The notes under the pieces are model-generated. The model was given only the letters and a program-made list of their open reading frames with translations. It did no database searches and was not told where the DNA came from. Both the position numbers and the translations under genes were made by a program. Source: Actinomyces sp. (GTDB lineage Bacteria > Actinomycetota > Actinomycetes > Actinomycetales > Actinomycetaceae). Taken from it: DNA of 64,000 nt. This document shows positions 22,982-30,678 of this stretch, piece after piece; the first letter of the stretch is position 1; each line of letters starts with the position of its first letter. The DNA is taken from assembly GCA_022649165.1 (NCBI GenBank), contig JALCNR010000010.1:1-64000 (forward strand), read 5' to 3'.

Positions 22982-23539
22982 ATGGCGGTGATGGATGGCG
23001 AGGCGCGGCGCCGGGCGATCCTGCGCTGGCTGGGCGAGTCCGGCTCGCCGGTTCCCGGCGGCGAACTCGCGGCGCGCTCCGGGGTCAGCCGGCAGGCGGT
23101 GGCCCGCGACGTGGCGGTGCTGCGGGCAGCGGGGCATGACATCGTGGCGACGAGCCGCGGGTACGTCCTCGGCGCCGCCGGAGGGCGAGGGCGCACCCGC
23201 GTGTTCAAGGTCCGCCACACCAGGGAACGCCTCGCGGAGGAGCTGCGGACCATCGTCGACCTGGGCGCCACGGTCGAGGACGTCGTCATCAACCATCGTG
23301 TCTACGGCGTGGTTCGGGGGCGCCTCGGCATCGCCAGCAGACGGGACGTCGATCGATTCATGCGGAGCATCGAGTCGGGGAGGTCCGCGCCGCTGATGGA
23401 GGTCACCTCCGGGTACCACTTCCACACGGTGAGCGCTCCCGATGAGGAGACCCTTGACGCGGTGGGCCGCGCCCTGGACGAGGCCGGGTTCACGGCGCCG
23501 GTCCTCCCCTATGAGAGGGACGCCCTCGCGGGGGAGTGA
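22982..23539 (+). CDS. niaR: Niacin-responsive repressor NiaR
   Basis: A 185-residue regulator with an N-terminal DNA-binding domain (AILRWLGESGSPVPGGELAA, RSGVSRQAVARDVAVLRAAG) and a C-terminal 3H domain. The 3H name-giving histidines can be seen in KVRHT, INHRVYG and YHFHTV. NiaR proteins bind nicotinic acid and repress NAD synthesis and niacin uptake genes. GGGAGGAA lies six bases before the ATG. It is followed within 63 bases by a transporter gene whose promoter region holds a matching palindrome, which fixes the assignment. Confidence 0.9.
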   Translation: MAVMDGEARRRAILRWLGESGSPVPGGELAARSGVSRQAVARDVAVLRAAGHDIVATSRGYVLGAAGGRGRTRVFKVRHTRERLAEELRTIVDLGATVEDVVINHRVYGVVRGRLGIASRRDVDRFMRSIESGRSAPLMEVTSGYHFHTVSAPDEETLDAVGRALDEAGFTAPVLPYERDALAGE

Positions 23540-23558
23540 GCCCGGTCCCGCTCCCCAA

Positions 23559-23584
23559 ACTGTCATGATAGGTGTCATGACAGT
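23559..23584 (+). promoter_or_regulatory. NiaR operator at the niaP promoter
   Basis: A perfect 10-bp inverted repeat, ACTGTCATGA and TCATGACAGT, with spacer TAGGTG. It can also be read as two TGTCATGA sites 12 bp apart. It ends five bases before the -10 box TATGCT (23590-23595), so bound NiaR would block polymerase. Confidence 0.8.
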
Positions 23585-23602
23585 GGGGCTATGCTGGCGG
23601 GC

Positions 23603-24943
23603 GTGACGAATCCCGCGCCGATCACGGCCGCCCCCGCCCTCACCCGCAACGACAGGCTCGACCGCCTGCCCTTCAACCGCCAGCACGGCAGGCTCCTGGT
23701 GGCCTCCGGCGTCGGCTGGGCGCTCGACGCCATGGACGTCGGCCTGATCTCCTACGTCATGGCCGTCCTCGCCCGCCAATGGTCGATGAGCGCCACCCAG
23801 GTCTCCCTCCTCGGATCCATCGGATTCGTCGGGATGGCGGTCGGCGCCTCCCTCGGCGGGATCCTCGCCGACAGGATCGGGCGCCGCTCCGTCTTCGTCC
23901 TCACCCTGGTCCTCTACGGCATCGCCAGCGGAGCCATGGCGTTCACCGCCTCCCTGGGGATGCTGCTGGTCCTGCGGCTGTTCGTCGGCCTCGGCCTGGG
24001 GGCGGAGCTGCCCGTCGCCTCGACCCTCGTCAGCGAGTTCGCGCCGAAACGCCTGCGCGGCCGGATCGTCGTGCTGCTCGAGTCCTTCTGGGCCCTCGGC
24101 TGGATCCTCGCCGCGGTCCTCGGCTATCTCGTCGTCTCGCCCACCGACAACGGCTGGCGGTGGGCGATGCTCGCCGGCGCGATCCCCGCCCTGTACGCGG
24201 TCGTCGCACGGTTCCACCTCCCCGAATCGGTGCGCTTCCTGGAGGCGAAGGGCCGCGACGCGGACGCCGAGCGGTCTGTGCGCGTGTTCGAGAGCGCCAG
24301 CGGCGTGGCGCCGGTGCCCTCCGCCCCCGCCGCCGCGCTGCCGAGGGTGAGGACCCGGGAGCTGTTCGGCCACGGTCATGCCCGGCGCACCGTCGCCCTG
24401 TGGCTGACCTGGTTCTTCGTGAACTTCTCATACTATGGAGCCTTCACGTGGCTGCCGTCGCTGCTGGCGGCCCGGTTCTCCCTGGTGAAGTCCTTCGAGT
24501 ACACGCTCATCATCTCCCTGGCCCAGATCCCCGGCTACTTCCTCGCCGCCTGGCTGGTGGAGCGGCTCGGCCGCCGGATCACGCTCAGCTCCTTCCTCGT
24601 CGTCTCGGCAGTCACCGCCGTCGGCTTCGGCCAGGCCGGGAGCGTGGGCGGGGTCCTCGCCTGGGGGCTTCTCATGTCGGCCGCGAACCTCGGCGCATGG
24701 GGCGTGCTGTATGCGGTGACCCCCGAGATCTACCCGACGCGGCTGCGTGGCACGGGGGCGGGCGCCGCAGCGGGATTCGGCCGGATCGCCTCCATCGTCG
24801 CGCCGCTGGCCGTGCCCCCGCTGCTCGCCCTGGGAGGAGGCGGTCAGGGCCTCGTGTTCGCGGTGTTCGGCGCGGCCTTCGCCCTGGCCGCGGCCGGGGC
24901 CCTCGCCCTGCCGGAGCTGCGCGGGCGCGCCCTCGAGGACTGA
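23603..24943 (+). CDS. niaP: Niacin transporter NiaP (MFS)
   Basis: A 12-helix major-facilitator protein of about 446 residues. N-terminal SGVGWALDAMDVGLISYVMA, the loop motif GGILADRIGRRSV, and EFAPKRLRGR fit the sugar-porter-like NiaP group that imports nicotinic acid. Context decides the substrate: niaR lies directly upstream and a NiaR-like palindrome covers the promoter. The start is either ATG 23591 or GTG 23603. The -10 box TATGCT overlaps the ATG, and the transcript would begin at about 23602, so the GTG with leaderless translation is preferred. A 75-nt structured repeat follows the stop. Confidence 0.88.
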   Translation: MTNPAPITAAPALTRNDRLDRLPFNRQHGRLLVASGVGWALDAMDVGLISYVMAVLARQWSMSATQVSLLGSIGFVGMAVGASLGGILADRIGRRSVFVLTLVLYGIASGAMAFTASLGMLLVLRLFVGLGLGAELPVASTLVSEFAPKRLRGRIVVLLESFWALGWILAAVLGYLVVSPTDNGWRWAMLAGAIPALYAVVARFHLPESVRFLEAKGRDADAERSVRVFESASGVAPVPSAPAAALPRVRTRELFGHGHARRTVALWLTWFFVNFSYYGAFTWLPSLLAARFSLVKSFEYTLIISLAQIPGYFLAAWLVERLGRRITLSSFLVVSAVTAVGFGQAGSVGGVLAWGLLMSAANLGAWGVLYAVTPEIYPTRLRGTGAGAAAGFGRIASIVAPLAVPPLLALGGGGQGLVFAVFGAAFALAAAGALALPELRGRALED

Positions 24944-24960
24944 CCGTCATCCGCCGGATG

Positions 24961-25035
24961 GCGCCCATCCCGAGGCTCGGCGGCGAAGAACGACGGAATC
25001 CACGCCGAAGGCCCCGCGAACCTCGGGATGGGCGC
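24961..25035. repeat. 75-nt palindromic element, copy A
   Basis: Arms GCGCCCATCCCGAGG (24961-24975) and CCTCGGGATGGGCGC (25021-25035) are perfectly complementary over 15 bp around a 45-nt centre that begins CTCGGCGG. An inner TCGGCG/CGCCGA pair can extend the fold. It starts 17 bases after the niaP stop. Copy B (38172-38246) shares 13 of 15 left-arm bases and the CTCGGCGG that follows; copy C (54881-54955) keeps pairing with different arm sequence. Could act as a 3'-end structure, small RNA or mobile palindrome. Confidence 0.7.
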
Positions 25036-25071
25036 TCCCGGGCAGGCGGCCTCCCGGAAACCGGGGTCATC

Positions 25072-25077
25072 TAGCAT
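25072..25077 (+). promoter_or_regulatory. Leaderless -10 box of the GT87 gene
   Basis: TAGCAT, six bases (GGGCGG) before the GTG at 25084. No convincing -35 box. Confidence 0.5.
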
Positions 25078-25083
25078 GGGCGG

Positions 25084-26526
25084 GTGCCTGATTCAGCCGA
25101 ATCCGTGAGCCCCGCGACGCGGCGCAGCATGTCCGCGGAGCCCCCGCCGGAGCCGGGCGGCCCGGCGCGAGGGGTCCTGCTCACCGTCCTCGGGTGGGGG
25201 ATGCTCGCGGGAGCGGCGCTGCTGCTCTCCTCCGCCCTGACGCCGCGCGGCACGATCGAGAACGACGTCGGCTACTACCACGCATGGGTGGAGCTGGCCG
25301 ACCGGTACGGGTTCTCGCAGATCCTGCCCGAGTATCCGACCCCCGTCATGCTGCTGCTGTGGCTGCCGACGTTGGTGGCCCCCACGCAGGACGCCTACCG
25401 GATCCTGTTCGTCGCGGCGTCCCTGGCCGGGCTCGTCGCGGGCGCCGCGATGATGACCAGGCTCCCAGGAGCCCGCGCGCGCCAGACCGCCCCCGTGGTG
25501 TTCCTCGCCTGCGCCGGCGCGCTCGGGCCGATCACCCTCTACCGCTTCGACCTCCTGCCGGGCGTGCTGCTCGCCGCCGCCTGCGTCGCCCTGGCGCGCG
25601 AGGAGGCCGCCTCGGGTTCCCGGCGCCGCGGACGCGACCCGCGCCCCTGGTGGTCCGTGTTCGTCGCCCTCGGCACCGGCATCAAGGCGTGGCCGATCAT
25701 CGTGTGGCCGCTGGTGCTGGGGGAGCGCTCCCGCAGGCGCCGTGAGGCGGCCGGCTTCATCGCCACCGGCGCCGTCCTCGTCGCCGTGTCCGTGGCGGCC
25801 GCCGGGTGGGGCCGCCTATTCAGCCCGCTCACCTGGCAGTCCGGGCGCGGACTGCAGGTCGAGTCCGTCCTCGCCACCTGGGTGCTCTTGGCCCGCCTCG
25901 TCTCGCCCTCGTCGTGGACGGCCGCCCTGTCCGACGCGAACTCCTGGGACTTCTCCGGCCCCGGAGTCTCCGCGACCCTCGCCCTGGGGACAGTGGCGCA
26001 GGTGGTTCTCCTGGTGTGGATCGCCACGGTCTGCTGGCGCCTGTGGCGCACGCGCGCGGCCGAGGCGCTGGCCGTCGCCGTGTCCGCCACCTCCGTCGTC
26101 GCGGTGCTGGTGGCCACCGACAAGGTCTTCTCCCCGCAGTACATGATGTGGCTGGCCCCGGTGGCGGCCGTGGCCTGCGGGATCGGGCGGGCCCGCGTGC
26201 CCCGGTGGTGGGCGCCCGTGCTGGTGGCCATCTGCGCCCTCACGCAATTGTCCTATCCGACGACCTATGGGTGGCTGTACCCGGGCGACGGAGGCGCGCT
26301 GTTCCTGGTGGGCACCCTCCTCATGGTGGCGCGCAATGCCATGGTCGCGGTCTTTGCCGTGTCCGCGTGCCGCACCGCGTGGCGCCTGACGGACCGCGTC
26401 GGAAGCGCCCCCGAGGGTCCGGTCCCCACCGGCTCCGTCCCCCTCGCCGAGGGCGGCGCCGCCCTCGATGCCCCCGGCGCGACGGAACCCGCCGATGACT
26501 CCGATCCCGTCCCGTCGAAAGGCTGA
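25084..26526 (+). CDS. GT87 (DUF2029) polyprenyl-phosphate-mannose mannosyltransferase-like protein
   Basis: A 480-residue protein with about 11-12 membrane helices. The first external loop has the acidic catalytic region of GT-C enzymes (IENDVGYYHAWVELADRYGF), followed by ILPEYPTPVMLLLWLP; DKVFSPQYMMWLAP near residue 350 is typical of GT87. Such enzymes transfer mannose from polyprenyl-phosphate mannose to cell-envelope glycolipids on the outer face. The gene for a GDP-mannose synthesising enzyme starts four bases downstream, so both probably serve the same glycan. A Pro/Glu/Ala-rich cytosolic tail ends the protein. Confidence 0.8.
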   Translation: MPDSAESVSPATRRSMSAEPPPEPGGPARGVLLTVLGWGMLAGAALLLSSALTPRGTIENDVGYYHAWVELADRYGFSQILPEYPTPVMLLLWLPTLVAPTQDAYRILFVAASLAGLVAGAAMMTRLPGARARQTAPVVFLACAGALGPITLYRFDLLPGVLLAAACVALAREEAASGSRRRGRDPRPWWSVFVALGTGIKAWPIIVWPLVLGERSRRRREAAGFIATGAVLVAVSVAAAGWGRLFSPLTWQSGRGLQVESVLATWVLLARLVSPSSWTAALSDANSWDFSGPGVSATLALGTVAQVVLLVWIATVCWRLWRTRAAEALAVAVSATSVVAVLVATDKVFSPQYMMWLAPVAAVACGIGRARVPRWWAPVLVAICALTQLSYPTTYGWLYPGDGGALFLVGTLLMVARNAMVAVFAVSACRTAWRLTDRVGSAPEGPVPTGSVPLAEGGAALDAPGATEPADDSDPVPSKG

Positions 26527-26529
26527 CGA

Positions 26530-27663
26530 ATGACCCCCGACCTGCACGTCATCATCCCCGCCGGAGGGGCAGGCACCCGGCTGTGGCCGCTGTCGCGGCG
26601 CGCGCGCCCGAAATTCCTGCTCGACCTCACCGGAAGCGGCCGCACCCTGCTGCAGGCGACCATCGACCGGCTCTCCCCGCGTGCGGCCTCGATGACGATC
26701 GTGACGGGGGCGGCCCACCGCGACGCCGTGGCCGCGCAGCTCCCGGAGTTCGCCGGGGCACGCTCCGACCGCGAGCTCGTCATCGAGCCCTCGGGACGCG
26801 ACTCGATGCCCGCGATCGGGCTGGCCACGGCGATCGTGCGCGAACGGCACGGGACGGACGCGCTGGTCGGCTCCTTCGCCGCGGACCACGTCATCGCCCG
26901 CCCCGATCTGTTCCTCGAGGCCGTCGACGCGGCGTGCGCAGCAGCCCGCCGGGGCTACGTGACGACCATCGGGATCACGCCGACAGAGGCCTCGACGGCC
27001 TACGGGTACATCCACGCCGGCGAGGCGCTCGAGGCGGAAGGGGCGCCGCCCGTCCCGGCAGGAGAGTCGGGAACCCGGGGGGAGCCTCGGGCGCGTGCCG
27101 TCTCCGAGTTCGTCGAGAAGCCGGACGCCGCGACCGCCCGGCGCTATGTCGCCGACGGGTATCTGTGGAACGCCGGGATGTTCGTCATGCGCGCAGGCGT
27201 CCTGATGGGCCACCTCGAGCGGCTTCACCCCGCCCTCGCCGCGGGGCTGACGCGGATCGCACGGTCGTGGGACACCCCGAGCCGGGACCGGGAGCTGGCT
27301 CGGACCTGGCCGACGCTCACGGCCATCGCCATCGACCACGCCATCGCCGAGCCGGTGGCGGCCCATGGCGGCGTCGCGGTCGCGCCGGCCGACCTGGACC
27401 TGGGGTGGACGGACCTAGGCGATTTCGATGCGCTGGCCGAGCTGGCCGGCCCGGGCGCCGAGGGGACGGCGGTGCGCGTCGGCGCGCCGGGGACCGCTGT
27501 GTTCGACGGCGGCTCCGGGCAGACGGTCGCGCTCGTGGGCGTGGAGGACCTGGTCGTCGTCACCACCCCCGACGCCGTCCTGGTGACGCGCCGATCGGCG
27601 GCACAGGACGTGAAGAAGGTGGTCGACCGGCTCGTGCAGGCGGGCTCCGCCGGCCTCGTGTGA
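26530..27663 (+). CDS. manC: Mannose-1-phosphate guanylyltransferase
   Basis: Makes GDP-mannose from GTP and mannose-1-phosphate. The 377-residue protein shows the nucleotide-binding start VIIPAGGAGTRLWPLSRRAR and PKFLLDL, the metal/sugar motifs EPSGRDSMPAIGLAT and SFAADHVI, FVEKPDAATA, and YLWNAGMFVMRAG. No isomerase domain is fused, so it is the single-function form. It starts just after the GT87 gene and is almost certainly co-transcribed, supplying donor precursor for mannosylation of envelope lipids or glycans. Confidence 0.92.
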   Translation: MTPDLHVIIPAGGAGTRLWPLSRRARPKFLLDLTGSGRTLLQATIDRLSPRAASMTIVTGAAHRDAVAAQLPEFAGARSDRELVIEPSGRDSMPAIGLATAIVRERHGTDALVGSFAADHVIARPDLFLEAVDAACAAARRGYVTTIGITPTEASTAYGYIHAGEALEAEGAPPVPAGESGTRGEPRARAVSEFVEKPDAATARRYVADGYLWNAGMFVMRAGVLMGHLERLHPALAAGLTRIARSWDTPSRDRELARTWPTLTAIAIDHAIAEPVAAHGGVAVAPADLDLGWTDLGDFDALAELAGPGAEGTAVRVGAPGTAVFDGGSGQTVALVGVEDLVVVTTPDAVLVTRRSAAQDVKKVVDRLVQAGSAGLV

Positions 27664-27743
27664 GCCGCTCCGAGCCGGCGCGATGCGTCGCCCTCGCGGA
27701 TAACGATTGGATCAACTCCGGGAATCGGCTGAAAGGGCAGGCA

Positions 27744-27774
27744 TAGGATGGCCGGGCGCGCCGGGATCCGGCGC
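27744..27774 (+). promoter_or_regulatory. Promoter/operator of the nucleoside-binding lipoprotein gene
   Basis: A TAGGAT -10 box (27744-27749) is followed by the perfect palindrome GCGCCGG-GAT-CCGGCGC (27758-27774), which would lie at the very start of the transcript. It is either an operator or a 5' hairpin. The -35 box is not clear. Confidence 0.45.
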
Positions 27775-27801
27775 AGTCTTTCATGTCCCAGGAGGAACAC
27801 T

Positions 27802-28896
27802 GTGAAGAACTCCCTGAAGGTGGGCGCTGTCGCCGCGGCAGCCGCCCTTGCGCTCGCGGGTTGTGGATCGGCTCCCTCGGAGTCGGGTGAGGCATCCGCG
27901 TCCGGTGAGACCCAGTCCGGCGGCGCGGCCGGCGGGTCCATCAAGGCCTGCATGGTCTCCGATATGGGCGGCTTTGAGGACAAGTCGTTCAACCAGTCCG
28001 GCAAGGAGGGCATGGAGAAGGCGAAGTCGGAGCTCGGAATCGACGTCGCCTATGCCGAGTCCCAGTCGGACTCCGACTACGCCGCCAACATCGCGAACAT
28101 GGTCCAGGGCGGCTGCGACGTCATCATCGGCGTCGGCTACCTCATGGCGGACGCGCTGAACCAGGCGGCCACGGAGAACCCCGACATCGACTTCGCCCTG
28201 GTGGACTCCACGTTCACCGACCCGGGCGAGAACACCAAGGCCCTCGTCTTCAACACGGCCGAGGCCGCCTACCTGGCGGGCTACGCCTCCGCGGGCCTGA
28301 CCAGCACCGGCAAGGTCGGCACCTACCTCGGCGGCCAGATCCCGTCGACCGCCGTCTTCGCCGACGGCTTCGCCGACGGCATCGCGAAGTACAACGAGGA
28401 CAACGGCACGTCCGTCGAGCTGCTCGGCTGGGACAAGGAGAAGCAGTCGGGCATGGCCACCGGCGACTTCGAGGACACCTCCAAGGGCAAGCAGTTCACC
28501 GAGCAGCTCATCCAGCAGGGCGCGGACATCATCATGCCCGTCGCCGGGCCGGTGGGCGCCGGAACGCTGGCCGCCGCCAAGGAGGCGGGCAACGTCAACG
28601 TCGTGTGGGTCGACGCCGACGGATACCTCACCCAGCCCGACTACGGCTCGATCATCATCACCTCCGTGGTGAAGGAGATCGGCCAGGCCGTCTACGACAC
28701 CGTGAAGACGGTCCAGGACGGGCAGTGGAGTTCCGAGGACTACGTCGGCACCCTCGCCAACGGCGGCGTGGGGATCGCCCCGTTCCACGACTGGGACTCG
28801 AAGGTGCCCGCCGACCTGAAGTCGCAGCTGGAGGACCTGCAGAGCCAGATCACGGATGGCACGATCACCGTGGAGTCGGAGAACTCCCCGAAGTGA
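27802..28896 (+). CDS. BMP-family nucleoside-binding lipoprotein
   Basis: A 364-residue lipoprotein with signal MKNSLKVGAVAAAAALALAG and lipidated Cys21, a Ser/Gly/Glu tether, then a BmpA/Med-type binding domain (VSDMGGFEDKSFNQSGKEGM, GCDVIIGVGYLMADALNQAA, AEAAYLAGYASAGLTSTGKV). BMP proteins such as Streptococcus BmpA and Treponema PnrA bind nucleosides, and the genes downstream fit that role. The GTG start has GGAGG at good distance. A strong terminator follows, which lets the lipoprotein be made independently of, and in excess over, the transporter. Confidence 0.92.
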   Translation: MKNSLKVGAVAAAAALALAGCGSAPSESGEASASGETQSGGAAGGSIKACMVSDMGGFEDKSFNQSGKEGMEKAKSELGIDVAYAESQSDSDYAANIANMVQGGCDVIIGVGYLMADALNQAATENPDIDFALVDSTFTDPGENTKALVFNTAEAAYLAGYASAGLTSTGKVGTYLGGQIPSTAVFADGFADGIAKYNEDNGTSVELLGWDKEKQSGMATGDFEDTSKGKQFTEQLIQQGADIIMPVAGPVGAGTLAAAKEAGNVNVVWVDADGYLTQPDYGSIIITSVVKEIGQAVYDTVKTVQDGQWSSEDYVGTLANGGVGIAPFHDWDSKVPADLKSQLEDLQSQITDGTITVESENSPK

Positions 28897-28926
28897 CGCG
28901 CTGACCGGCGGATCCGGATGCCGTCC

Positions 28927-28964
28927 GGGCGGGGGCACGGGGAAACCCCGTGCCCCCGCCCTTT
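28927..28964 (+). terminator. Strong terminator after the BMP gene
   Basis: A perfect 16-bp stem, GGGCGGGGGCACGGGG and CCCCGTGCCCCCGCCC, with loop AAA and a short TTT tail. Confidence 0.85.
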
Positions 28965-29061
28965 GCCGTCCCCCGGGCCGGCGCCGCGCGGGGCAGTGGG
29001 TCCCACCGGCGCGAACAGGTAGGTTGGGTGCCGGGCGGCCGGGGAGCCTCGGACAATCGAC

Positions 29062-29067
29062 TAGACT
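29062..29067 (+). promoter_or_regulatory. Putative -10 box of the nucleoside-transport operon
   Basis: TAGACT lies in an AT-richer stretch 55 bases before the ATPase start and downstream of the BMP terminator. The -35 element is uncertain. Confidence 0.4.
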
Positions 29068-29121
29068 CATTCTCCCCCCGGTACGCCGATGTCCCGGAGA
29101 ACCGCATGAGAGGGAACCGAT

Positions 29122-30678
29122 GTGAAACTCGAGTTGGAGGGGATCACCAAGGTCTTCGGACCGCTGGTGGCCAACGACCACATCGACCTGGTCGTCGAAC
29201 CGGGCGAGATCCACGCGCTGCTCGGGGAGAACGGAGCCGGCAAGTCGACGTTGATGAACGTCCTATACGGCCTGTACCAGCCCGACGGGGGCCGGATCCT
29301 CATCGACGGGAAGCCGCAGTCCTTCCGCGGGCCGGGTGACGCCGTGGCGGCAGGGATCGGCATGGTGCACCAGCACTTCATGCTCGTGCCCGTCTTCACC
29401 GTCGCCGAGTCCGTCGCCCTGGGCTATGAGCCCGCGGGCGTCGCCGGGATCCTCGACAAGAAGGCGGCCCGCGCGAAGGTCTCCGAGCTCTCCGAGCGTT
29501 TCGGCTTCGACATCGACCCGGACGCCGTCATCGAGGACCTCCCCGTGGGCGCCCAGCAGCGCGTGGAGATCATCAAGGCGCTGTCCCGCGATGCGAAGGT
29601 CCTCATCCTCGACGAACCCACCGCCGTGCTGACCCCGCAGGAGACCGATGAGCTCATCGCGATCATGCGCGAGCTCGCGGCCTCGGGGACGTCCATCGTC
29701 TTCATCACCCACAAGCTGCGCGAGGTCCGCGCCGTGGCGGACCGGATCACGGTCATCCGGCGCGGAGCGGTCGTCGGCCAGGCCGATCCCGCCTCCTCGG
29801 AGACGGAGCTGGCCTCGATGATGGTCGGACGGGCCGTCGACCTGGGCGTCGAGAAGACCCCGGCGACGCCGGGGGAGCCGGTCCTGTCCTACCGGGATGT
29901 CTCGGTGCTCACGGAGTCCGGGCAGGTGGCCCTGGACCACGTCGACCTCGACGTCCACGCCGGGGAGGTCGTGTGCGTGGCCGGCGTCCAGGGCAACGGG
30001 CAGACCGAGCTGTGCGAGGCGACGCTGGGCACGATCCCGATCAACACCGGGCAGATCGTCCTGGAGGGCGGCGACATCGCGTCGATGTCCATCCGACAGC
30101 GGCTGGAGGAGGGGCTGGGCTACATCCCCGAGGACCGCTCCGAGGACGGGATGATCAGCTCGTTCACGATCTCGGAGAACATGATCCTGGATCAGTACTA
30201 CCGCCGGCCCTTCGCCTCCGGCGTCACGATGCTGTCCTCCAAGGTCGAGGAGCATGCGGAGCGGCTGCGCGAGGAGTTCGACGTGCGGGCGACCTCGGTC
30301 AAGGACCCGATCTCGACGCTGTCGGGCGGCAACCAGCAGAAGGCGATCCTCGCCCGGGAACTCTCCCGCCCGCTGAAGGTGCTGGTGGCCTCGCAGCCCA
30401 CTCGCGGCCTGGACGTCGGCTCCATCGAGTTCGTCCACTCCCGCATCGTCGCCGAACGGGACAAGGGCACGGCCGTCCTGGTCGTGTCCACGGAGCTCGA
30501 CGAGGTGACGGCGCTGGCCGATCGCATCGCCGTCATGTACCGGGGGAGGATCGTCGGCATCGTCGCGGCCGACACCCCCCGCGATGTGCTGGGCCTGATG
30601 ATGGCCGGAGTCCCCCTGGACGAGGCCCGAGAACAGGCAGCGGCGCATCCCACCACCATCGAGGAGGTCGCACAGTGA
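29122..30678 (+). CDS. nupO: Nucleoside ABC transporter ATPase (NupO/RfuB type)
   Basis: A 518-residue fusion of two ABC domains. The first has a canonical Walker A (GENGAGKST) and the ATP-site sequence VLILDEPTAVLTPQE. The second carries the degenerate P-loop GVQGNGQTELCEA and Walker B region VLVASQPTRGLD that are usual in RbsA/NupO-type subunits, with SGGNQQK as its signature. It energises import through the two permeases that follow. GTG start with GAGGGAA upstream. Its end overlaps the next gene (GTGA). Confidence 0.92.
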   Translation: MKLELEGITKVFGPLVANDHIDLVVEPGEIHALLGENGAGKSTLMNVLYGLYQPDGGRILIDGKPQSFRGPGDAVAAGIGMVHQHFMLVPVFTVAESVALGYEPAGVAGILDKKAARAKVSELSERFGFDIDPDAVIEDLPVGAQQRVEIIKALSRDAKVLILDEPTAVLTPQETDELIAIMRELAASGTSIVFITHKLREVRAVADRITVIRRGAVVGQADPASSETELASMMVGRAVDLGVEKTPATPGEPVLSYRDVSVLTESGQVALDHVDLDVHAGEVVCVAGVQGNGQTELCEATLGTIPINTGQIVLEGGDIASMSIRQRLEEGLGYIPEDRSEDGMISSFTISENMILDQYYRRPFASGVTMLSSKVEEHAERLREEFDVRATSVKDPISTLSGGNQQKAILARELSRPLKVLVASQPTRGLDVGSIEFVHSRIVAERDKGTAVLVVSTELDEVTALADRIAVMYRGRIVGIVAADTPRDVLGLMMAGVPLDEAREQAAAHPTTIEEVAQ

